Below, piece by piece: positions 34,136 through 46,673 of a stretch of DNA of 64,000 nucleotides. This DNA is from Vishniacozyma victoriae (lineage: Eukaryota; Basidiomycota; Tremellomycetes; Tremellales; Bulleribasidiaceae). Under the pieces are notes generated by a model. The model made no database searches, had not been told where the DNA came from, and saw nothing but the letters and a program-made list of their open reading frames with translations. Location: NCBI GenBank assembly GCA_017654735.1, contig JADPYG010000091.1, positions 474,139-538,138 of the forward strand, written 5' to 3'. How positions within the stretch are numbered: position 1 is the first letter of the stretch; every line of letters begins with the position of its first letter. Made by a program: the position numbers and the translations under genes.

Positions 34136-35862
34136 ATGAGCTCGATACAACCAAGAGAGGCTCACACCAATGGGTCAAGGTCTTCCAGAGACATGGTCGA
34201 ATTCCTCACCTCGGAACCACCCTTCCCCGACCAAGATACCGAAACAGGCACACGACCGAGTCAAGAGCGCAGACCATTCTACGGCAAGACGGAGAGAAGG
34301 AGTGGGGGATGTGTACAGAGGTGGAACAACTTTTGGGGACCTTCTAGACCTGATCCGTGGCTCTCGAGGAAGTTTGCTGTTGGGTAGGTGACTTTCTCGA
34401 GCTTGAAGACTAGCTGACGTCAAAGGATCATCATCGCTTTGACGATCTGGTCATTCTACGTCGTTGTGGGTCGAGTGTGTGCTCCTGCCATGCAGGGCAG
34501 ATCTAGCCAGGGATACAGCGTAGGCACAGGAGGTGAGCTTAATGAGCCGAGGATGTGACTAAGCTGATATTCAGTCGGAACAATGATTGGTTTCATCATC
34601 CTTTGGCTCATGTTTACCTGGAGTTATGTGATGGTGGGTTGTTTTTTACGATGTGAGGATACCTACTGACGATAGATCACTTCTGTCGGTCCAGGATTTG
34701 CAAGAGATGTGAGTAGACATCTCTCAGACTTAGGCACAACTGACAAACAGCACATTGCCAAATCACCACCTCCTCCCCCCAACCCACCATCAACAACCTA
34801 CCTCCCATACCATCCACCCAGCTCTGGACAGTTTGACAACGGTGCAAACGACCCAGCAGGTCCCGACCCTTCCGAGTTTGCACCGATAGCCAACGCCATC
34901 AGCAACGCCATGCATCCCATTACCTCGAATCAACAATCATCCTCTGCTACTCTCGGTGGCAATGCCTCGCCTGCGGTCGGAGGAAAGGTGGAAAGGACAA
35001 AGACTGGAAAGACGTTATTGGAGGTGGAGAGGCCGGTACCTAGGGTGGACAAGAGTCCTCGATGGTGCCGGTATTGCGAGATTTACAAACCGGACAGGAC
35101 GCATCATTGTCGTCATTGCGGGACTTGTGTCATGCAGTTTGACCGTGAGTTGCGACGGTGATTCTAGCTGATGACAGACCACTGTGTCTGGCTTGGACAG
35201 TGTGTTGGTTGGGCAAATCACAAGGTAAGCTCAAGGCTGATGGAGGAAACGAGCTGACGCGCAGTTCTTTATCATCTTCAATTTCTGGGCTGCCCTATTC
35301 TGCCTCTACATCCTGATCTTTATGGCCGTATCGCTCAAGAGGTCAGAGTCGGTTGATGGACAGATGATCGCGTTGGCTGCTGTGTAAGTCATCAAGCTTT
35401 GAAAGCCAGCTGATGGTAGTTCCGGCTTCTTCTGTATCTTCACCTTCACCATGGGCCCAACGCACGTCCAGCTCATCTTAACCGGCAAGACGACTGTCGA
35501 GTCGTTCAGTGGGAGGGATCAGATTGAAATGGAAAACTCTAGACTTCACGCGGAATTCGGATACGTATTCAACGACCACAACAAGCGGAAAGTCAGAAAG
35601 AGGTGGAGGGAGGAATTTGGGAAGGTTGAGGTGGATGAGCGGTGGGCTGTTGGATCGTATATGAGTCGGTGGAAGCGTGAGATGGGTAGGAGCTGGATTG
35701 GATGGATACGTGAGTTCATGACTGAGTCGTGAGCTGATGATAGTACCGATAGGACGCCCAGAAGGAGATGGTCTCAATTTCCCATCGAATCGGGCATTCG
35801 GACCTCATGGCGAATGGCTCAAGAAGAAGGACTGGCCATCGAGGTCTGGCTCTGCTGTCTGA
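34136..35862 (+). CDS. DHHC-type protein S-acyltransferase (palmitoyltransferase)
   Basis: Starts MSSIQPREAH; the upstream TTG frame is not used as start. Helices 1-2 come from small exons (IIIALTIWSFYVVVGRV, VGTMIGFIILWLMFTWSYV). A Pro/Ser/Asn-rich cytosolic insert precedes the zinc-binding DHHC cysteine-rich domain: WCRYCEIYKPDRTHHCRHCG, TCVMQFD, and after an intron HHCVWLGQCVGWANHKFF, so the catalytic Asp-His-His-Cys is split across the intron. Helices 3-4 follow (FFIIFNFWAALFCLYILIFM and SGFFCIFTFTMG), then the conserved TTVESF (TTxE) motif and a C-terminal cytosolic part with GRPEGDGLNFPSNRAFGPHG. It attaches long-chain acyl groups to cysteines of membrane proteins. It is closest in layout to Pfa3/Erf2-like enzymes; the exact orthologue is not assigned. 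Confidence 0.92.
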
Positions 35863-36255
35863 GGTCTCTCTGAATCATGTTGTACGTATCTTGCCATTAC
35901 CACATGCACCAAATTACCTGGACTTGGCCGTCAAAGGACCGGTGACACGACGAAATGGGTAGGTACCTTTCGCCTTTGACTCTGATTTTGGTCTGATCCG
36001 ACTCATGCATAGACAAAGGAGAAGGTAGAGCTGATCTACTAGGTATATCAAGTCCTGGAGACTGTTGACCACCTACTATACACCATCATTCACCTCCACT
36101 TGACGCGACTGACTTTCCCCACTTTCTCCACTTTTCATTTCACTTTCTCTTCCTTCTCTTTCATTACTCTCTCCTCCTCACTCCTCACTCCTCTCACTCT
36201 TCATCCTTCTACTCTGAAACCTCGGTACTACACCCACGGCCTCGACATCATCGCT
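35863..36255. other. Spacer and leader upstream of the KAR5-like gene
   Basis: 393 nt. The right half (36100-36230) is strongly C/T-rich, as expected of a fungal promoter or leader. No gene is seen. An in-frame open extension upstream of 36256 is low complexity (Thr/Phe/Ser) and probably not translated. Confidence 0.35.
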
Positions 36256-38685
36256 ATGCGGTCCAAATACCTACTCCTCCCGCTACTCGCGCCGATCCGC
36301 TCCTTCGCTCGTAGGGGAAGGGATTCCGACTATATACCTTCTCCACTACTTGTATCGGAGGAAGATGCTGAAGATACAATTAGAGGCTTCGAGCTAAGTT
36401 CAAGGGAGGTGCAGGCGGTGTTTGGGGATACGGGTAAGCTTTCCCTACCCGATTCCAAGATGGAAAGCTAACAGATAGCTATCATAAAACGACTAAAAGT
36501 CACCGACTGCCATTCCTCGATATCCAAGCAGCTTGAAGGACGATGCAAGAGCGAGAATGATAAGATGGAACCCAATGAAGCTTATAGAAGTGACCGTAAG
36601 CCCCCCTGCCGAAGAGTGAGGGAAGGAAGGGTAATGAACTAATGCAACAGTCGGAATCTCCCTCACTCTCTGTTCGCTCGCTTCCGCCATGCAAACTATC
36701 CCCTCCGACTGTGAGGCTTGGTACCGATCCTACTCTGGCCGCGAGAATGCTGGTTGGAGGATATGGTGGAATGTACCGGACACGAAATCGGCCTCGGCCC
36801 GTGCTGCCTGTTTAGGGTTAGTCACCATTACCTGTGACTGTTGCTGATGATCAGAGCTCTTCATCGAAGTCCACAGGACTGGACGAGCTATAATCAGTAC
36901 CTTAGCGATGCTAGTAAGTCCCCGCTCCAAGGGTCGCGCTGATAGGTAGCATCGCTGTGTTCAGCCCTAAGAGCAGATTGGCAGATCAGTAGGTCTACTT
37001 TGTCTGGCACGACTGACGATAGATCGAGCAAGAGAGCTGTACGCCAATGCGACCATGGAAAAGATCTCGCTCATATCACTCCTTCGAAAGAATGAAGCGG
37101 GAAGGATGGAGGTTCAGGACAGATTGACAAGGGATATGTTTGACGGCGTCAGGGTGAGTTTTCTGCCAAGTCATTGCTGATCTCCAGGAATCACGAAGAA
37201 ACGCAGAGGCAGTCGGCGATACCCTCGAGATGCTGAAGAACGAGATTGAACGACAAGAAGCGATGAGGATGTCTATGGATATGCAGATCAAGCAGGCTAT
37301 GGAAGCTCTGACCAAGGCTGGGGAGGGAGTTTGGGATCAAGTCAGGAGTCAAGGAGCAGACGCTGCCATGGGGCTTGTGCAGGATATGAGGGAGTCGCAT
37401 GTGGATATGGTCGTCAGCCTCTCTCAGCAGGTAAGTCAGGTTCATCATGATGAATGTGAAACTGATGAACAGCTCCGAAACTCTCTATCCAGTCTAGCGA
37501 CCGAAGTAAGCCTGACGCCAAGATGAGATCGAAGCTGACATCCAGCATGGAGATAGTATGGACGTCCATCATCAACGCCTAGGGCGTGACACCGAGGTCA
37601 TGGTTGCCAAACTCACCGACACCTTTGCTCTTCTGGCTGGTGATACAAAGACCCACCTGGTGAGCTAGATCATCCCGTTTGCTGTCGATGAGCTAATTCC
37701 CAGGATGCCTTCAATGTCAAGCTCGTAGAGACTTCTTCAGAAGCTGCCGTGCTCCAGGGTGTAGGTCTTTCCTTGATCGGTGTAGATAGATTAGCTGACA
37801 TTCAGAATGTGTTTGCAGCTGCACAGCTCATTCACGATCTACACCCGGCTCTTTTAGCTTCTGCCCAAAGCGCTTTCGCCATCCAGGTAAGCAAGTATCT
37901 CGTCAGACAGGGCAAAACCTGAGATCAGGACCACCACAACCAGACCTTGGCGTCCCTTGTCCAGAGTCAAATCACTGCGGTGGAACTATCCCAAGAGCTG
38001 GAGCGATCGCTAAGGGTCATAAGTCGGACTATGGCATTAGCACAAGAGAACGGTCGATCAAGATGGGCTTTATTCTCCCCGTCATTGTTCTCGGGTATGT
38101 TGCTCATCGACGACATTGACTGACTAGCAGTGGCGGCTCTGAGTATCCCCGAGTCCCCCTTCAATCAGCATGGTCTGCTGGGGGCTGTTGCCAAGATGAT
38201 CGTTCAAGTGGTACTGGGGACCATCGGGTATACCGCCGAGATGCTCTACGCAGCAGTTCTCTTTCTGGTAAATTGTCATCTCATCTCGTCAGGTAACCTG
38301 CTGACATGCAGTTGTGGGCATCTGCCACCGTCTATGCTCTCGCCCACTCTCGAGCACGCGGTTTCATATGCCGATTCTATAGTCGAATAACCAGCCAGTT
38401 CAAGTCCCGAACCGAGGACCCTGTCGAGCTGGATGTCAGGTGAGTTCGAGAGTGCCGAGTACGTAGCTGACCCATAGATCTACCAAGCCACTGCGAACCT
38501 CGAAATCAAAAGCGGTACCCCGCCCACCAGCGTACGAGGTGAGGGAAGAGGTGCGAGACTTGGAGGCGGAATTACCAGTCTTCCAAGACTTTGCCTTCAA
38601 GTCGAGAGGTGGACTAGGAATGGGCAACTCAGGGCGCTCGATCGTGCCAAGCCGGAGGGGCCGATGTGTCTCTGTTCCCCTGTGA
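36256..38685 (+). CDS. KAR5: KAR5/Tht1-like nuclear fusion (karyogamy) protein
   Basis: Many small exons. The N-terminal MRSKYLLLPLLAPIRSFA resembles a signal sequence. The conserved part has a Cys pair and the family motif: SSISKQLEGRCKSENDKM, then VGISLTLCSLASAMQTIPSD followed by C, matching the LCELATA...P..C pattern of Kar5/Brambleberry proteins, then WYRSYSGRENAGWRIWWNV-like sequence (around 36715-36780). A long coiled-coil region follows (LEMLKNEIERQEAMRMSMDM and several more helical exons). Two C-terminal hydrophobic segments (GAVAKMIVQVVLGTIGYTAE with MLYAAVLFL, and a short WASATVYALA) precede a basic tail. Kar5 family proteins act at the nuclear envelope/ER in fusion of nuclei after mating. 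Assignment rests on the Cys motif and layout rather than high identity. Confidence 0.7.
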
Positions 38686-39339
38686 CCATCGTGCCTACCG
38701 ACAAGAGCCAAACAGGGCTGTGAATATAACCTTCATGGAATATCAAATAGAGTTGTAACCTAGTAAATCGCATGTATCCAGGGCCCATGTTATGAATATA
38801 CTATCGGCCGAAGCTCAACCGAGTGCTTACTTGACTCAGAATCGCTTAGACTACAGCACCAAATACACCAATCTCACAGACGATCAGCTCCACTTGAAGC
38901 TCGATTCGCAAGAGGCGTCGAACCAAAAAGGTACAGAGCTCAAAGCTGAAACGAGAGGCGGCGCTCCATGAATTAAACAGGGCAAGGGCAAGGTGTGCAG
39001 GCAGTCTGAATCACGGCATAAGGGGCAGGAAATATTGATCAAGCCACCTTTTTTACCGGTAAAGCGGCAAGGCGCCGACGCCAAAGGTCCACCTAGCCCT
39101 GAGTGATATTTGTATTTGTTCTGTGGAACCTGGATGCACGCTAGTGAAATACGGGCCCTCGTCCCCCTCCCGCCGGCAGCATGGTAGAGGGCAGAGATGA
39201 GTGGGTGCTTGGAGGAGAGGGACCCAGTGCCTTAACGTCATTTCGGGCCATTATCATTGTATATGCATCTCGGTACTTATCCGACTTGGATGCACAGACC
39301 ATCGACGCACTTGCTATCGACAACACAACCATACATACG
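38686..39339. other. Spacer before the second Zn2Cys6 factor
   Basis: 654 nt without a recognised gene or repeat. The last 159 nt (from ATG 39181) are open in frame with the following gene and could code an N-terminal extension of 53 residues, but the composition there gives no support. Confidence 0.4.
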
Positions 39340-42300
39340 ATGGACATGCCACGGTCCACACGACATGAGGATGATGACCGTCCCGGGACCCATTCGTCTC
39401 GGGAACGAGTCACTAGTACAGACACGGCCATACGGCGTTCCCCCTTTGCCCCTCTCGGTTTGAGATTACCGCCTCCACACAACTCGTCACATCCTCCTCC
39501 CTTTCCTTTACGTTCACCACGTACTCTACCACCACCAACACCATCAGTATCACATCGAATGGAGCCATCAAGAAGTGTGTCCTACTCGCACTCGCAACAA
39601 CCACCTCCAGACTGGGCTCCCTCGGCACAATGGCCTTCCACGGCTCGAGCGGGATGGTCGACAAATTTACCGCCTCGACAACGGTCTCCTGAACCATCCT
39701 TTGGGTCTAGACTACCTCCTATGATGAACCATACCCATAATCCGTACAGACCGCATACATCCTACTATCCCGAACAGCACCCTCAAGCCCCACCTCCTCC
39801 CAGTCGACCCCAAACAACCACGAAACATTCGAACGGGACGGAAGAAGGTTCAGGAAAAAAGAAGAAAAGGCGTATAGCATTGGCCTGTGCTGAATGTGCA
39901 AAGCGAAAACAACGATGTAATCGGGAAACGCCATGCCAGCATTGTCTATCGAGAAGGGTGCCGGAGCTATGTGTGCCGTACACTCGCTCGGGAACACCAC
40001 CGCCAAGAGGAGTCAAGCTCGAGCCCAATACAGATAGGAAAGCATCCCCGAAATCGGCGCCCGAAAGGCCGAGCTTGCCCACGTTGAGTGTCAGGATGGC
40101 TAGGGTCGAGGATCTGCTCAATGTCATGGTCAACAGGGTTCAAGGAGTGGAAGGTACGGCATTGGATGCTTGGAGAATTAGTGAGTCCTTTGGCTGGACA
40201 TGAGGAGATGTACTGATTGTAGATCATCCGCCAGCACTCTCGCCTGAACAAGAGGATGAGATGGAGGAGGATGAGCTCGAGGAATCGGTTACTGCTGGTC
40301 GGACGTCTGTACCTGGGGAAGAGGGTAGGGAGTCGACTCCTGAGCGAGAGGATGTGGGGAGATTGGATGTGGATACGGGATATAGGAATCCCCTTCCCCA
40401 GTCTGTGCGTGTTTTTACTGACGCAATGCTGATGTTTAGATGATTACCTCGACTCAGACCGTTCCAAGAGGTCTAGACTACCATGGAGAACCGGAACAAC
40501 AGCTGCAACGTCTGTTCCTGGACTGCGGTGTCCAGCCTGAAAAGGTAGGCTCTCCTGTCTATCTCGCTAACAGTAGGTCCGAGAGCTCAAGAACAATCTG
40601 CCAGACTACGCCCTCGCTACCAAGCTAGTCGACTGGTTCTTTGCCAAAGTCAATTTCGTCCGATACCCCATTGATGAAAAGTTGTTTAGGCAGTCGTTTG
40701 AGGCAGTCTACAAACATGGCGATATCGACCACACCACCGTCCTTGCCCTACCTCTGGTGTTTATGGCTTTGGCCATCTCGATGAGGGTGGCGCCGGAAGA
40801 GTGGGCTGGGCCAGAGGACAAGAAAAAGACCTCGAGCTTGAAGCTCTACTGGGATTGTGGGTCGACCCATTGTTCTCTTTGCTGATAATAGCCAAGACAG
40901 CCATCATCATCGCGTCCGCCGTCAAGACAGAGCATCTCCAGCTTGTCGAGACCCACATCTTGGTACGTGACACGGGCTGGACACTAGCTGACATCAGACC
41001 GGACTCTATCTGATTCTGATGCACGACAGGCGACTTGCGGAAGGATGGGCTCAGTTCAGAGCGGGCCTTACCACCGGTCAGGCTATTGGTATGCATCGAG
41101 ATGGAACTCATTTAGGACTCGATCCGGTGGCTACGGAGTATAGGCGACGACTCTGGTCTTATTTGATCCATGCGGATGGAACGTAAGTCAGCCTGGGCGT
41201 TGGGCATGGGAGATGCTGATTATAGCTACTCTTGCCTTCTTGGACGACCGACTTCGGTCGACATGTCTTGCGTGGACACCTTGTACGCTCTACTTCTTCG
41301 AACAGAGGCTCAAGCTAACACTCAGACCACCATCAAATATCGACATCGACAGCCTCAGAGCTGATCCCAAGGCCAAACCTAAACCAATGGACGAGCCGAC
41401 CTACGGGACATACCTCCTCCTGCGACAGAAGCTGGGTGTGATTGTGGCAAGAGTGAGTCCTCTCCTATTGAGTCTCGCTGATTGCAGGTCGCACATGACT
41501 TTCAGAGACTCCAAGGTACTCCCGCCTATCGAGATGTCGAAGACCTGGATGCGGAATTCCAAGCTCTAGTCGACAGTCTCCCGCCTAGTTTCAGGATGTT
41601 GACTCCGGACAAGAGATGGGATGACCGTGAGCAGTCCTCTTTGTCGGACTGTGCGATGATTGACAATCAGAACTGTGGTACCTGCCGACTCATCGATACT
41701 ACATTCAGACCGAGATCCTCCACTTTAGAATCATCCTACACGTAAGCTCTCATCAACGTTCGGTTAGGTCAGCTGACAGTCAGCGCCCCTGGCTACTCCG
41801 AAAGCTACATAGCGAGAGGTACAGTCTGTCGAGAAGAGTCACGGTCGAGGCTGCTGTCACGGACTTCAAGATCGTAAGCCACAACATGGATCTAGCTGAT
41901 CATTAGCGTAAAGCATTCAAACGGGATGTCCCCGACTTTTTCGAGACTCTGCTAGGGGGTTCCTTCCGATCTTTTGCAAGTCTCCCTCACTACGAGCTAC
42001 GCTGATAATCAGAACGCCGCAATGATCGCTGGAATCTCACTCATCCTGAACCCCCGTACCCCCCACGCTGCCGAGATGAAGGAGATTTTGCGACTCTTTA
42101 TGGAACAACATCCATTCAATCCCAAGGCGGACGACTTTACCCAGCAGGAGGCCACGATTGTGAGTTGCATCGAACGCATCCAGGCTGACAGGTAGATATC
42201 GACTCTACATCGCCGAGGTCTAGAAGTCGAGGCGAGACGACAGTATACGAAACAACGCCATGTCAATACCTCTGCAGAGAGGAGCCAACCTGTCTCTTCC

Positions 42301-42883
42301 CCACCCAAGGGTCGAAATGGCTTGACGGACCATGCGAGGTCGAGTATGGATTCCCAGGCTCAGGCCAACGTATCGGCCTGGCAGTCTGGGGTCCAGCCTT
42401 ACCTCCAGAGTCCAGAAGACGACCGATCTCAACAATTGTGAGTCTACTCTACACTGTAAGGACGTACTGACAACAGGCTCAACAACTGGATGATGGTCCA
42501 TCCGCAAGTCGGTCCCGGTGCCGACGTGACCATGACACCTTTTGGTGTTTTCCCTCCTCAGCTCCAACCCTACGCTCAACCGTTCGACCAGACCCACGAC
42601 CCGTACGCTACTCTCTCGCTAGGCCATCAGCACCAACAGTATGCTCCTCAGAGCAAAGCCCCTCAATGGGCGGCTGATAACATCCATGGAGATGATCGGA
42701 ATGTCCCCTCCAATGGACTTGGTCTTGGATCGCTGGTCGATGCTGGACTTGGTGCTCAGATTGGCGGTCAGACTCAGCTCTACTGGGATAACCTGATTGA
42801 TGGTGGGTTCTGATGTTATCGGAGGAATAGAGCTGACAACAGGTATCGTCACCGATCCATTCGACCGAGTCGACGAGTACTAG
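39340..42883 (+). CDS. Zn2Cys6 transcription factor with MHR domain (second)
   Basis: Start chosen at MDMPRSTRHEDD; an in-frame ATG exists 53 codons upstream. The N-terminal 190 residues are Pro/Ser/His-rich. A basic KKKKRR stretch leads into the zinc cluster CAECAKRKQRCNRETPC then QHCLSRRVPELC (CX2CX6CX5CX2CX8C). A coiled-coil-like LSVRMARVEDLLNVMVNRVQ and an acidic segment follow. The MHR domain shows DYALATKLVDWFFAKVNFVR, GLTTGQAIGMHRDGTHLGLD and YRRRLWSYLIHADGT. The C-terminal exons are Gln/Pro/Gly-rich and end VTDPFDRVDEY. About fifteen introns of 35-50 nt. Same family as the factor at 8686-11897 (both carry the HRDGTxxGL motif); regulated genes are unknown. Confidence 0.9.
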
Positions 42884-43866
42884 ACCATATCTTCAGAAGG
42901 GAGATCGTCTGTAATCATGTGCCACATACTGTAAACTGCATATCTCTCTCTTGTCCTTTCTAGAATCAGTAACGACCTGCCTATACAAATAGACGATGCA
43001 TTTGTGATTTAGACCATGGACCGCCACTGATGAAACTGCCACATCTTGATAGGCCAAACCACCGCCGAGGCAGGTCCCAGGCACACGGCTGAAGCTCGGC
43101 TTGTTCCGATCGTGGAATAATCGAGTGTATCGGTTGGGAGAGGGGTTGGCGTGATCGCAGGAGGTCTGCTGTCTAGATACCTCGAGGATCGTGCATGCAT
43201 CACGATGCTTCAATAGACCTTTCGCTCTGTTGGATCCATACAAACTAATCTGCCAAGTGATAAAAATGGCCGATGTGTACCATGTGCTATCAAATCAATT
43301 TCAGGGTCAACTGTAATCTGACGGGAGTATATCTTACGAAAGTGGGAATTTGATTAGATGGCAGGTATCTTATTTTCCAGTGTGCGGTGTCTGCCAGTAG
43401 ATTAGACCCTGATTATCCATTATCCCCTTTTCTTCACTAAACTCCTTATCCTCCTCATTCTATCCTCTTGATCTTCACCTATACCCGGTTCATCACTCTC
43501 TTCTGAGCGCCGTCTACCACTCAGGCGATCAATCTTCAAGAACAGACTGGGATACTCGAAAAGAAACCCGTCGACAACCCAGGAAAACAACCCGCATCGC
43601 CACTTTCTTCCCATTCTCTCAACCCCGGCCGATAACGCTTTATCAGCACGTTATCCACATCTCAAAGGAAGTAAGTATCCCTTTTATCCATAGATCAACA
43701 GTCTATCCCACACATCCATTCACTCTTCGATCACTTAACGTCATACGCGTGCTTCTTTCTTTAACATTGAAAGATCCCGGGCCGTGCTATCGTTATCAGT
43801 CATCACCTTCGCATCGTCTTCCTATCCCTCCTCAACTAAATCCGCACATCCCCAATCTACATCCGC
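42884..43866. other. Spacer and probable CIR1 leader
   Basis: 983 nt. The left part is the 3' flank of the transcription factor gene; no gene is seen. The right half carries a cluster of GATA motifs (listed separately). A GTAAGT at 43671 and C/T-rich sequence to 43860 suggest a leader intron in the CIR1 transcript. Confidence 0.4.
43413..43797. promoter_or_regulatory. Cluster of GATAA motifs upstream of CIR1
   Basis: Eight GATAA/TTATC pentamers occur in 385 nt: 43413-43417, 43420-43424, 43446-43450, 43631-43635, 43640-43644, 43651-43655, 43684-43688 and 43793-43797. Fewer than one would be expected by chance at equal base composition. None is a full ATCWGATAA iron-GATA site. Control by a GATA factor, possibly the CIR1 product itself, is inference. 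Confidence 0.5.
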
Positions 43867-46551
43867 ATGACAATAGCTTACTCTACCAGAACTTCAATCC
43901 CTGACCAGATGGCCCACGGACTCTCACCACCCGCCCAACTCCATCGAAACTCGCATTCTCCCGTCGCCGCTCGAACATCCCCTACATCTCCTCTTCGCCG
44001 AGTCTCGGCCTCAAGAGGATCAGACCATCCAGACAACAAGACACCTGCAGGCCAGTGGCCAGGACGTTACGGACACTCCATGGGATTCGGCAGTTCGAAC
44101 GAGAGGGGTGGGATCGAGGAGGAAGCTGTCGATGATTCGTCTCCAGTAGACACGCCCGAGAGTCAAACAACCGCGGAAAAGCGTCGCAAGCCTGCCCTCA
44201 AGCTTGAAGAGGCAGGATCCAGCAAGAAGCCACGATGTACGTCTGATAAACCTGAATGAGAGCTGACTTCAGTGGACGACCTCCCTACCCCCGGCACCTG
44301 CCCCGGAGACGGTCGATGCAACGGTGCAGGAGGGAAAGCTGGATGCGAAGGATGCCCTACCCTCAACAACAACCTCGCCAACGTCACGCACCAGCTGGCA
44401 CCGGCCGAAGGCGTCGAAAAGCCATCACGAGGCACTCATCTTGCTCAATGGGGTGCGGCCATCGGTCACTCTGGCATGCCAGGAAGAACAATGTCGCAGC
44501 ATAGCGACGGACGCAATCCACCCACGCCACAAGGGATCTCGGATGAAGAGTCGAGAGGAAGGTCACCTGTATCCGAGGAAGGTGCTGGAGGAAGCGGATT
44601 AGCTGCCACTCCAGTCGGCATGAGTTGTCGAAACTGCGGAACCAGTACCACACCACTATGGAGACGTGACGAAGAGGGTCGTCCTCAGTGCAATGCTTGC
44701 GGTGAGTTTAGCGATCCAGGACGAGTGCTGATCTATAGGTCTATACCATAAATTGCATGGGGTACCAAGACCAGTGGCAATGAAAAAGACCGTCATCAAG
44801 AGGAGAAAACGAGTTCCCGCCGTCGGCACTACCAGTCGCAATAGCCCTGGTGTCCCTTCGCAATCAGAACAAAACTCTCCCGCCCGCTCCAGTGTCCCCG
44901 TTCCACCTACAGCTACAGCATCAGGCGGAGCATACCCTACTCCGACAGAATCCGAAAAATCGCATCCGTCACCCTACGGCGCCCCGCCTTCGCTTCACGA
45001 GACTCGATCGCCTTCCATCTTTGATCCGATCGGTATGCGACGACAACAGCAGGCTGTTCCTCTGAACCTGAGTGGGAGTGCAGGTGGAGAACGTAAAAAG
45101 CCATGGTGGTTTGATGACCGAACTCCACACCAGGTCAAGGAAGCAGAGCCGAAGGATACAAAGGATCAGGGGGTAAGTCACCTTCCTTGCACCATCCTCA
45201 CCGAGGTAATCACCTCCTTTGTCGTTTTCTCCGGAGATCCCCATTGTTCTATGGGATTCCAGGATCCCTTCTTGCGCCACTCGTGTTCCCCACTCGCCTC
45301 CCTTCCGTCATCTTGCTAGATTGTACTGACAACCAGCTCGCACACCAACTCGCCGCCGAGACATTGCTCATGATGGCACCCAGTAAATCCCCCGAAACCA
45401 GAACTGAACCAGTCCCTCCTGCCTCTCGAGCCGAGGAAGACGCTCGAGGGCAGAAACGAAAAGCTGAAGACGAACAACGACCACCTGCGGTTCACAAACC
45501 CGATAGCGATCGTTCTCAGCGAGGTCACCCCACCGGTCCCCTCCCCCAAACAAGTCAATCTGTTCAGACTCCTCAGCCATCAGGTCAACCGGGTCAAGCA
45601 GGTCAATCCAGTCAGACGCCATCTTCCTCCCAGGCCCCCAACCGGTACTCGATCTATGGTCCCCCCAACCGAGATTCCATCCTAGCCGGAGCTGGTTCAC
45701 CCTGGAGTGCCCTATCCCACCGATACCAATCCATGACTGCGGGTCGACGAGAACCATCTCCGGCCCATCCCTCCCCTGCCTTGTCTGCCACCACCGCCAC
45801 ACCTCCTGTCAAACCAGCTGCTCCAACTGCCGCACACATCGATCCACCTCGTAGACCTTCGCCCGACCCTACCAACGCTCGCGACCGCTTCTACCCTTCA
45901 GCCATGGCAGGCTACCCTCACTACTCTATGGGCCGACGCGAGCTGCAGGAACATCGAGAACAGCTTCGAGAAGGCAAGAGATGGCTCGACGGAATGCTTT
46001 CGAGGACTGAAAAGCTATTGAGCATGGTCGAAAACAAGATGGCACTCGCCAACGACAGCGGCAATATCAACACGATGCAGGCTAGAAAGGATGAATTAGA
46101 GTATGAAGAGAGGGAGCGATCGCGTCAGCGAGATATGCGTCGAATCGAAGAAGAACGAGAAAAGGATAGACAAGATAGGGAAAAGAGGGAACGCGAGAGG
46201 GTGGCAGGAATGACTAGTTTCGGTGGATTGTTTGGTCGAGATCGTCCATTCATGGGAATGGGTCCTGGACCTCAACCTCAGAATGCTCCCAAATCGGCTG
46301 CTGCGGTCGAGCGCGAAAAATCAGAAGCAGAGCGTAATCGAGATATACTCTTGGCTAGCCGCAAAGTCTCTGCCATCTCGCCAGGAGAGAGGGAGCGAGA
46401 AAAGGAAAAGGAGCGGACCAAGGAGGGAGAGGAGAAAAAGAGTGGATGGAACGGGGAGCCTGTACTTGGAGGGACTGCACTCCCTCGACGTGATCAAGGG
46501 TTAGGTAGAGGGTTTGGGCGTGGACTATGGTCGTTTGATGTTCGTGGATAG
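43867..46551 (+). CDS. CIR1: Iron-regulatory GATA factor of the Cir1/SRE/Urbs1 family
   Basis: Predicted master regulator of iron uptake. The N-terminal region is disordered. The second exon carries the family's cysteine-rich motif [19 protein letters not shown] (CX5CX8CX2C), the iron-sensing linker known from SreA, Urbs1 and Cir1. A single C-terminal GATA finger follows: [18 protein letters not shown]...CNAC, CX2CX17CX2C, then [12 protein letters not shown] and a basic tail [12 protein letters not shown]; an intron splits the last Gly of CNACG. Only one finger is present, as in Cryptococcus Cir1, whereas ascomycete members have two. After a 164-nt intron (45173-45336) the last exon encodes Gln/Ser/Pro-rich sequence and a charged coiled coil ([20 protein letters not shown], then Arg/Glu-rich to about 46220) ending [10 protein letters not shown]. 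Confidence 0.93.
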
Positions 46552-46673
46552 GATATAGACTAGTGTAGCATATACATGTAGAATTTGCTTCCGTTGACGT
46601 GTTGTAGCGTCACCTCGTATTACGCTTCTATTCACTATAATATCATACTCATACCTCACACCCACCTCTGGAC

